A DNA stretch of 11,467 nucleotides. It comes from Candidatus Aenigmatarchaeota archaeon. Lineage in GTDB: Archaea; Aenigmatarchaeota; Aenigmatarchaeia; QMZS01. The notes beneath the pieces are model-generated. The model ran no database searches, was not told where the DNA came from, and saw only the letters and a program-made list of their open reading frames with translations. The stretch lies in NCBI GenBank assembly GCA_003663355.1, contig QMZV01000019.1, positions 1 to 11,467 on the forward strand. The letters run 5' to 3'. Below, one piece after another: positions 1 through 4,432 of this stretch. Numbering within the stretch: the first letter of the stretch is position 1; each line of letters starts with the position of its first letter. The translations under genes were made by a program, and so were the position numbers.

Positions 1-239
1 GTAATCCCCAATTTTCCAATTCTCGCCACAACTTTATCTCCTATTTCTACATTATCCTCATCAACCAAACCAAAAACAAGCTTATCCTCTGTCTTAATCA
101 GTGCGGTAATATAAGGAACTTTTTTGTTATATTGAAATAGAGTTGAAGCAACAGAAATTTTTGTTTTTGAATATATCTCTCCTTTTTTCCCGACATTTTC
201 AAAATTGTTTAACCTGAAAATTTTTGGTGCAATTGTCAT
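1..239 (-). CDS. OB-fold protein, DUF35 (acyl-CoA-associated OB) like; 3' end outside window
   Basis: Open reading frame starting with ATG at 239 and still open at the left edge after 79 codons. The translation runs MTIAPKIFRL... and contains G-x-IYS-x-T-x-I-x-VA, then PYITALIKTED, then GLVDEDNVEIGDKVVARI. This order (GxIYSxT, a Pro-Tyr beta strand, then VxIGxKV) is the pattern of the OB domain of DUF35 proteins. In archaea that family is often encoded near acetoacetyl-CoA thiolase and HMG-CoA synthase and bridges their active sites. The cysteine-rich zinc ribbon that usually precedes this domain is absent: only about 18 residues lie before the first OB strand, so the thiolase-associated role should not be assumed. 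It starts 3 bp after the RFC small-subunit stop codon and is probably co-transcribed with it. Another OB-fold family is possible. The gene call is firm; the family is moderate. Confidence 0.6.
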   Translation of the reverse strand, partial: MTIAPKIFRLNNFENVGKKGEIYSKTKISVASTLFQYNKKVPYITALIKTEDKLVFGLVDEDNVEIGDKVVARIGKLGI

Positions 240-242
240 ATT

Positions 243-2471
243 TCATTCTTTTAAATTTGCTAAAAAAGCCTCAATTTGAATTAAAGGATTAGAGCCTTCA
301 ACAATTCTAAATTCATAATCTGCAAGCAGTTTTATTATTCTCAATTTTTCATTATCATCTATTTCTAATTCAAAGATTTGTGAATAAATTTGCTTAAGCA
401 AATCATCCGGACTTACACCTTGATCAATCATTAGGTTATAAAGTTTTTTTCTTGATTCCAAGAATTTTCCACCTATTGCAAGGTTAAGAAGTTTTTCAAT
501 ATCTTTTCTTTTTGCTTTTCCTATAACTTCAAGGACTGTGTCTTCTGATATCTCTTTATCTATTGAAGCGCATGCTTGCAAGATATTTGTCGCTTTTCTC
601 AAATCACCACCGCACTCCTTATAAATTGCTGAAATTGCATCCTCTTTTATTTTTATGTTTTCTCCCTTCTCTATTCTCTCAAAATACTTTTTTATGTCTT
701 CTTGTGTGATAGGTCTAAACCTAAAAACAACACACCTTGACTGAATTGGTTCAATTAGTTTTGATGAATAGTTGCAATCTAAAATAAATCTGCATGTTTC
801 GGAGTAATTTTCCATTGTTCTTCTCAAAGCTTGCTGAGCATCCTTTGTCAAAGCATCTGCTTCATCTAAAAGAATAATTTTAAAATTTGCTTTTCCAATA
901 GGTTTGGTTCTTGCAAAATCTTTTATTTTCATGCGTATGGTGTCTATCCCTCGTTCATCTGAATTGTGTAATAAAATAGGTGTTGTACCACCCCAAAACA
1001 TTTCAGTAGAGGGGACAGAGACATCATAAACAAAACCATCGTATTTTTCAATTTTTATTTCTTTTATTAAAACAGAGAAAATGGGTGAATTTACAAGTTT
1101 TAAGATTTCATCTATTCTCTCATCTTTTATATTAAGTTTATTTATTATTTTTATAATTAAATCTTTTGTAACTCTTTTGCTCTTCTTTGAATAAAGTTGG
1201 TGTCTTAATAAATATCTCCAGTTAAAATCTATTTTGTGATCCAACTTTCTTAATAGATTTATAATAGGCTTTGCTGATATGAGCTCTGAACTTACATGAG
1301 AGTAAGAAGATAAACCCCAAACAATTCTTGATTCACCTTCAAATAAAGTTGTATTTAACCCTGAAAGTCTACCAAGCCAAGCAATATCTATTAAATTTTC
1401 TTTAGATCTTGATGAATATCTTACATACTTGTCAAATTCTCCAGTACCATCGTTTAAGTAACCTTTCAAGAATTCTATTTTGTTTGGAATAGTGCAGGAA
1501 TATATAAAATTAGGAACTCTCTTTGTTCTAGCATTCTTTTCTTTAGAACCATAAAAATTCTTGCAGAAGAATTTTGCTAGCTGGGTATTAAAAATTCTAA
1601 CTTGTATAGAACTTCCTTTTGACCTATCAAAGCCGGAAAATCCAATTATTGCTTTACTATCCAATTCAAAATTATCTGAAATTATATTCTGAACTTTTTC
1701 TACAATTTCTATTTCTTGTGGGTATCCAAAAACAAAGATTAATTGTCCGCTTGTGTTTCCTCTAAAAGTTACACAACCTTCTGCTAAATAAGTTCCAAAC
1801 AACCAAGAAAGCTTTTTATTTATTTTTTTATTTTTCAGCACTTTCTTTATCTTTGGATTTGGTTCGGGCTTAAATTCCTCAAAATTTAAATTAATATTTT
1901 TTCCTTCAAATTCTTTAGAAAATGAAATAAGCAAATCATCATTTTTTAATTCAGAGACTTTTTTTGGAATTAAGTTACCTGCATCATCAAGAATAATAAC
2001 AGAATGGTCCAAACTTGTTTTTATTTCTCCTCCTTCATATTTTATTTTTGCTATTTTATCTACTTTATGTCTTGAAATATATGATACTGGGAGAAATTTT
2101 GGATTGTAGTCTTTATCTAACGATAAAATCTCTAAGTTTTCTGTTTTTGCATATTTTGTCTTGTTATCTTTAAAAAACCTATCAGCTAATTCACCAAAAT
2201 TTGTTCTCCTAATCCTACCTTTTTCTCTAATCATAATTGGAGTATCTGGTGTTACGCTAGCATTTGTTTCTATAAAATTATCTTTTAACTTTAATTCATT
2301 CACTAAAGCTAAAGCAGTAGTGGTTTTACCAGTACCTTGCATTCCAGCAAATAACAAATTAGGAATTGAATTTTTCCCAACAAAACCTTTTAGTCTTTTT
2401 ACAACTTCTTCTTGTCCAACAATTTCATCTAATTTCTTTGGCCTGTATTTTTCTGTCCAGAGTTCAAACAT
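243..2471 (-). CDS. rfcS: Replication factor C small subunit (clamp loader ATPase) with in-frame intein
   Basis: AAA+ clamp-loader subunit that, with RFC-L, opens and loads the PCNA ring at primer-template junctions. The 742-codon product opens with the archaeal RFC-S signature MFELWTEKYRPKKLDEIVGQ. It has a Walker A GTGKTT at residues 46-51, Walker B LLDEAD (534-539), the SRC arginine-finger motif (578-580), and a C-terminal helical collar ending at FLANLKE. A 432-residue intein occupies residues 72-503. Removing it joins ...FIETNA to SDERGID..., restoring the invariant NASDERG motif and giving a 310-aa protein, slightly below the usual 315-330. The ATG at 2471 is chosen because the conserved N-terminus begins there; an AT-rich TATA-like stretch lies about 33 bp upstream, so the mRNA is probably leaderless or nearly so. 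The downstream neighbour is the OB-fold gene, 3 bp away. Function without splicing is unlikely because the intein splits the ATPase core. Confidence 0.96.
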   Translation of the reverse strand: MFELWTEKYRPKKLDEIVGQEEVVKRLKGFVGKNSIPNLLFAGMQGTGKTTTALALVNELKLKDNFIETNASVTPDTPIMIREKGRIRRTNFGELADRFFKDNKTKYAKTENLEILSLDKDYNPKFLPVSYISRHKVDKIAKIKYEGGEIKTSLDHSVIILDDAGNLIPKKVSELKNDDLLISFSKEFEGKNINLNFEEFKPEPNPKIKKVLKNKKINKKLSWLFGTYLAEGCVTFRGNTSGQLIFVFGYPQEIEIVEKVQNIISDNFELDSKAIIGFSGFDRSKGSSIQVRIFNTQLAKFFCKNFYGSKEKNARTKRVPNFIYSCTIPNKIEFLKGYLNDGTGEFDKYVRYSSRSKENLIDIAWLGRLSGLNTTLFEGESRIVWGLSSYSHVSSELISAKPIINLLRKLDHKIDFNWRYLLRHQLYSKKSKRVTKDLIIKIINKLNIKDERIDEILKLVNSPIFSVLIKEIKIEKYDGFVYDVSVPSTEMFWGGTTPILLHNSDERGIDTIRMKIKDFARTKPIGKANFKIILLDEADALTKDAQQALRRTMENYSETCRFILDCNYSSKLIEPIQSRCVVFRFRPITQEDIKKYFERIEKGENIKIKEDAISAIYKECGGDLRKATNILQACASIDKEISEDTVLEVIGKAKRKDIEKLLNLAIGGKFLESRKKLYNLMIDQGVSPDDLLKQIYSQIFELEIDDNEKLRIIKLLADYEFRIVEGSNPLIQIEAFLANLKE
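963..2258 (-). mobile_element. Intein in RFC small subunit (432 aa, LAGLIDADG homing endonuclease domain)
   Basis: Self-splicing protein element, residues 72-503 of the precursor. It starts with Ser1 (block A SVTPDTPIM), has a block B-like SLDH with the His at residue 156, a first LAGLIDADG helix LFGTYLAEG (224-232, acidic E231), a second FLKGYLNDG (334-342), block F FVYDVSV (480-486), and ends LLHN before Ser+1 of SDERG. The penultimate His and terminal Asn needed for C-terminal cleavage are present, so splicing looks intact. The nucleophile is serine rather than the commoner cysteine. The second LAGLIDADG helix is one residue shorter than the usual G-x4-DG spacing, so the endonuclease may be weak or dead. 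The site (between NA and SDERG) is just C-terminal to Walker A in the RFC-S fold. Boundaries are set by extein homology and are confident to the residue. Confidence 0.93.
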
Positions 2472-2499
2472 AATATATTAAAAAGAAAAGTAAAGAGAA

Positions 2500-2512
2500 A
2501 ATTTAAAATTTA
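2500..2512 (-). promoter_or_regulatory. Putative TATA region of rfcS
   Basis: AT-only stretch reading AAATTTTAAAT on the minus strand, centred about 33 bp upstream of the rfcS ATG. This is where an archaeal TBP site would sit for a very short leader. It lies inside the 45-bp gap between rfcS and the divergent tRNA-Ser gene, so promoter elements of both genes must overlap. The gap is AT-rich overall, so the exact box is uncertain. Confidence 0.35.
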
Positions 2513-2516
2513 TTAT

Positions 2517-2601
2517 GCCGAGATGGCGGAGCGGTCTAACGCGCCTGGCTTGAGACCAGGTTCCCTTTTTGGGAGCGCAGGTTCGAATCCTGCTCTCGGC
2601 G
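2517..2601 (+). tRNA. tRNA-Ser(UGA)
   Basis: Complete cloverleaf of 85 nt. The acceptor stem GCCGAGA pairs with TCTCGGC (2594-2600), followed by discriminator G, the usual base for archaeal tRNA-Ser. The anticodon stem is CCTGG/CCAGG with loop CTTGAGA, giving anticodon TGA at 2551-2553, which reads UCN codons, chiefly UCA. The long variable arm (TCCC-TTTTT-GGGA) is diagnostic of class II tRNAs, and the T-arm is GCAGG-TTCGAAT-CCTGC. No intron is present and CCA is not encoded, as in many archaea. A run of eight T follows. It is divergent from rfcS and lies just upstream of the IS630 element. Confidence 0.96.
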
Positions 2602-2603
2602 AA

Positions 2604-2611
2604 TTTTTTTT
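2604..2611 (+). terminator. U-tract terminator after tRNA-Ser
   Basis: Eight consecutive T residues starting 3 nt after the tRNA-Ser 3' end. Oligo-U tracts suffice for termination by archaeal RNA polymerase, and no hairpin is needed. The IS630 insertion begins 10 bp further on. Confidence 0.6.
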
Positions 2612-2652
2612 GTATAATTTAAGTGTCCTGTCCAATAATTCATAGAACACTT

Positions 2653-3645
2653 TTACACCCTCTTTCCACTATTATACCACTCAACCCATTCGTAAACTTT
2701 TCTCGCCATATCTTCAGATGATTCAAATTCCGTATTATCAAAAACTTGTCTCTGCATATCCAGCAACTTCCTCTCAACCCAGTTCATTTCAGGAGCGTAT
2801 TTAGCAGTTGGAATAAAAACAATCCTCTTTATTCTATCTAAAGCTTCCCTCACTCTCTTAGCATAGTGTGTCGGGCAATTATCCAAGATTAAATAGATTG
2901 TTCCCTTTGTCTTGGAAGACAAATAATGAAGGAAATCAACAAACTCCACGCTTGTTTTTCTCTCATAAGATTTGCAAACTATTTTATCATTATGTGGATC
3001 ATAAGCAACGAAAAAGCAAAGTTTTCCTTTTGTCTTCTGGTTTATTGGAACTGATTTTGTGCAATCCTTTTTTATCCAAGAATATCCTCCGAACTTTTTT
3101 ATTCCTATTGGTCCTTTCTCATCAAAAAAGAAAACCACGCTGTAAGGAGGTTTTTCCTTGATTAACTTCAAAATTCTCAGCTTTTTCTTTGCATACTCCT
3201 TATCCTTTTTCTTGATTTCCATCTTCGCTTTTCTCCAAGTTATTCCTTCTTCCCTTATGATTTGATGCAACCTTGCTCTGCTTATCTCAATCCCTTGTTT
3301 CTCCAAAAAAGCTTTTAACAATCTAATGCTCCAAGTAGCTACTGGAATTCCATGTTCTCTTGGAGTTTTCTGGATAATCTTTGCTATCTTCTTTCTTATT
3401 TCATCTTTAAACTTTGGCTTTCTTCCTCTTCTTTTCTTATCATATAAACCTTCTATTCCTTTTTCCTTAAATCTTTTTATCCATTTTATAACATTAGGTT
3501 TGCTGAGCTCCACTATCTCAGCTATGTCTTTTGGTTTGTAACCTTCGGAAGCTAAAAGAATTATCTCTGCTCTGTAGGCTATCTTTTTATCCTTCCTTAA
3601 AAACCAGATTTCGTTTAGCTGTTTTCTTGTTAATTTAATGTCCAT
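2653..3645 (-). CDS. IS630-family transposase (DDE, helix-turn-helix N-terminus)
   Basis: Full-length 330-aa transposase catalysing cut-and-paste transposition into TA. Residues 1-80 contain a winged/HTH DNA-binding region (EGYKPKDIAEIVELSKPNV around 34-52) followed by the basic stretch KKRRGRKPKFK. A second HTH follows (about 85-140, with the conserved W-S-I-R-L-L at 105-110). The catalytic domain has D175 in VFFFDEKGP, D255 in YLILDNCPTH and E291 in EMNWVERKL, so the DDE triad is complete with about 35 residues between the second Asp and the Glu. The frame is uninterrupted, so the element may be active. The ATG at 3645 lies about 29 bp downstream of the AT box ATTATATAAAT inside the right end of the IS, so it brings its own promoter and is nearly leaderless. 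Confidence 0.95.
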   Translation of the reverse strand: MDIKLTRKQLNEIWFLRKDKKIAYRAEIILLASEGYKPKDIAEIVELSKPNVIKWIKRFKEKGIEGLYDKKRRGRKPKFKDEIRKKIAKIIQKTPREHGIPVATWSIRLLKAFLEKQGIEISRARLHQIIREEGITWRKAKMEIKKKDKEYAKKKLRILKLIKEKPPYSVVFFFDEKGPIGIKKFGGYSWIKKDCTKSVPINQKTKGKLCFFVAYDPHNDKIVCKSYERKTSVEFVDFLHYLSSKTKGTIYLILDNCPTHYAKRVREALDRIKRIVFIPTAKYAPEMNWVERKLLDMQRQVFDNTEFESSEDMARKVYEWVEWYNSGKRV

Positions 3646-3667
3646 AATATTATTTATTAGACAAAAG

Positions 3668-3680
3668 TATTTATATAATT
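3668..3680 (-). promoter_or_regulatory. TATA box of the transposase gene
   Basis: The minus strand reads AATTATATAAATA, a good archaeal TATA element centred about 29 bp upstream of the transposase ATG. It lies within the IS, next to the right inverted repeat, where bound transposase could compete with TBP and give autoregulation (inference). Confidence 0.5.
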
Positions 3681-3696
3681 TTAGACATGACTTTTA

Positions 3697-3706
3697 AGCC
3701 ACGGAA
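3697..3706. repeat. 10-bp direct repeat of the tRNA-Thr 3' end
   Basis: AGCCACGGAA here is identical to 3771-3780, which is the discriminator plus acceptor strand of tRNA-Thr. The copies are 74 bp apart. This copy abuts the TA duplication of the IS630 element. It overlaps a small perfect hairpin GGAAA-ATAC-TTTCC (3703-3716). It could be a remnant attachment site from integration at the tRNA gene, a remnant of a second tRNA gene, or chance. Confidence 0.4.
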
Positions 3707-3770
3707 AATACTTTCCATAGTTTTTAGTTCTTTCGCTATTAAGTAAAGAGGCTATATAAGTAAACAAGTC

Positions 3771-3881
3771 AGCCACGGAAGGGACTTGAACCCTTAACCT
3801 GCGGTTTACAAGACCGCTGCTCTGCCAATTGCTCAAAACCGCAAGTATTATAAATTTGCAGTTTCATTGAGCTACCGTGGC
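3771..3881 (-). tRNA. tRNA-Thr(UGU) with a D-loop intron
   Basis: On the minus strand the acceptor GCCACGG pairs with CCGTGGC, followed by discriminator T (U73 is usual for archaeal tRNA-Thr). The anticodon stem is GCGGT/ACCGC around loop CTTGTAA, so the anticodon is TGT (plus-strand 3808-3810), decoding ACA and related Thr codons. The T-arm is AAGGG-TTCAAGT-CCCTT. The D-arm is interrupted by 38 extra nucleotides. Removing them gives GCTCAATTGGCAGAGC, a textbook D-arm with G18G19, and a mature length of 73 nt without CCA. The anticodon loop carries no intron. The tRNA identity is very secure; the intron boundaries are ambiguous within a CAAT repeat. It is divergent from the pilin gene, whose start lies 31 bp upstream. 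Confidence 0.95.
3828..3865 (-). other. tRNA intron in the D-loop (38 nt)
   Basis: Insertion between the left half of the D-arm (GCTCAAT) and its remainder (TGGCAGAGC). CAAT occurs at both junctions, so the cut pair can slide by up to 4 nt (alternatives up to 3832-3869) with the same product. In the precursor, GCTCA of the 5' exon pairs with TGAGC near the intron's 3' end, an unpaired ATG follows on the 5' strand, and then a 9-bp helix AAACTGCAA/TTGCGGTTT (one G-U) with an 11-nt loop. The helix-bulge-helix is what a relaxed bulge-helix-bulge substrate of archaeal tRNA splicing endonuclease looks like. A clean outer helix was not found. Confidence 0.8.
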
Positions 3882-3903
3882 ATAAGTTTTTATTATAATT
3901 TGA

Positions 3904-3913
3904 ATATATATAT
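3904..3913 (-). promoter_or_regulatory. TATA box of tRNA-Thr, overlapping the pilin start codon
   Basis: The minus strand reads TATATATATT, centred 27 bp upstream of the first base of tRNA-Thr, the expected TBP position. The same bases contain the ATG of the divergent pilin gene (3912-3914), so the tRNA promoter and the pilin start share DNA. Confidence 0.55.
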
Positions 3914-4325
3914 GGGGGATAAATTAAAGGGTATTTCTCCAATAGTGGCAAGTGTGCTTTTAATAGCTTTTAGTACAGCAATTGCAGCAATTGTTGGAAC
4001 TTGGGCCATGAATTATACACAGGCAAAGTTGTCTGGGATAGAGATGTGTAAAAATCTAGAAGTATATTATTATAATTTTAGTTATAATCCTGAAACAAAA
4101 GAAGGGAGCGTAACTTTGCAAAATATTGGTGCTCCAGTAGATGGTTATAGAATTTATGCTCTTATTGATGTAAACCAAAAAGCATTGGTAAAAGAAATAA
4201 AAACTTTTATTCCAAAATCTGAAAAAAGAGAGATAAATTTTGGGACAGAATTAGAAAACATAAAAGGAATTATGGTAGAGGTCATAAACTGTCCTAATAC
4301 AAGATTGTTTATTCCAGTGACATAA
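3912..4325 (+). CDS. Archaeal type IV pilin-like protein (class III signal peptide)
   Basis: A 137-aa secreted pilin or pilin-like subunit. The N-terminus MGDKLKG|ISPIVASVLLIA is a class III (prepilin) signal: a short positively charged leader ending in Gly7, then a hydrophobic helix to about residue 31 (ending AAIVGTWAMNYTQ). It would be cut by an archaeal prepilin peptidase and assembled through that helix into a cell-surface filament. Such ISPIV starts are typical of the archaeal Pilin_N/DUF1628-type family. The C-terminal part (about 45-137) is a beta-rich head with two cysteines, C46 and C127, that could form a disulfide. The ATG at 3912 is chosen because the alternative upstream ATG at 3867 lies inside tRNA-Thr and would bury the leader. 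No assembly ATPase or membrane platform is nearby, so the filament type is not determined. Confidence 0.85.
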   Translation: MGDKLKGISPIVASVLLIAFSTAIAAIVGTWAMNYTQAKLSGIEMCKNLEVYYYNFSYNPETKEGSVTLQNIGAPVDGYRIYALIDVNQKALVKEIKTFIPKSEKREINFGTELENIKGIMVEVINCPNTRLFIPVT

Positions 4326-4340
4326 TTCAGTTAAAATACA

Positions 4341-4362
4341 TTTTTCTTTTGTTTTATGTTTT
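4341..4362 (+). terminator. T-rich terminator after the pilin gene
   Basis: Sixteen nucleotides after the pilin stop, a stretch made of T5, T4, T4 and T4 runs separated by single or paired bases. This is a typical archaeal U-rich terminator. It separates the pilin transcript from CDC48, which has its own TATA box. Confidence 0.5.
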
Positions 4363-4406
4363 AAAAGGAGTAGGGCAATTTTTACTTTGTGAAAATTTTC
4401 TATTCA

Positions 4407-4414
4407 ATATATAA
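4407..4414 (+). promoter_or_regulatory. TATA box of CDC48
   Basis: ATATATAA centred about 22 bp upstream of the CDC48 ATG at 4433, preceded by an AT-rich segment. The spacing implies transcription starting at or within a few bases of the ATG, that is a leaderless mRNA. No Shine-Dalgarno sequence precedes the start at a useful distance. Confidence 0.5.
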
Positions 4415-4432
4415 TTTTAAAAAAAGTTAATT

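Larger units (their letters stand above)
2622..3694 (-). mobile_element. IS630-family insertion sequence, apparently complete
   Basis: A 1073-bp element carrying one transposase gene. The left end AGTGTCCTGTCCAATAATT (2622-2640) matches the inverted right end AAAGTCATGTCTAAAATTA (3694 back to 3676) at 15 of the first 19 positions, including the shared core GTCnTGTCnAAnAATT. TA dinucleotides flank both ends (2620-2621 and 3695-3696), the target duplication expected for IS630/Tc1-mariner elements. A second TTAGACA motif inside the right end (3657-3663, repeated at 3681-3687) may be an additional transposase-binding site. The element sits between two tRNA genes and interrupts no recognisable gene. 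The ends are inferred from the repeat and TA alignment. Confidence 0.8.

Noticed and set aside
2161..2481. 106-codon plus-strand ORF opposite rfcS
   Set aside because: Antisense shadow of the RFC N-terminus and intein start; the composition is Phe/Ser/Pro-rich as expected from reversed AT-rich coding DNA, and the opposite strand has clear homology.
2868..3541. Plus-strand ORFs opposite the transposase (2868-3161 and 3326-3541)
   Set aside because: Shadows of the IS630 transposase; no family motif and no promoter.
3674..3718. Short minus-strand ORF MESIFRGLKVMSKII with a TATA-like box about 35 bp upstream
   Set aside because: It crosses the IS boundary, is only 15 codons, and removing the IS makes it run into antisense tRNA-Ser; most likely chance.
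3703..3725. Hairpin GGAAA-ATAC-TTTCC followed by a T5 run, resembling a Rho-independent terminator
   Set aside because: No plus-strand transcript ends here, the stem is only 5 bp and A/T rich, and archaea do not need such structures.
3867..3911. Upstream ATG extension of the pilin gene
   Set aside because: It lies within tRNA-Thr and would add 15 residues ahead of a perfect class III signal peptide; ATG 3912 fits the family.
3769..3951. 60-codon minus-strand ORF
   Set aside because: It runs through the whole tRNA-Thr gene and its intron, so it is a tRNA read as protein.
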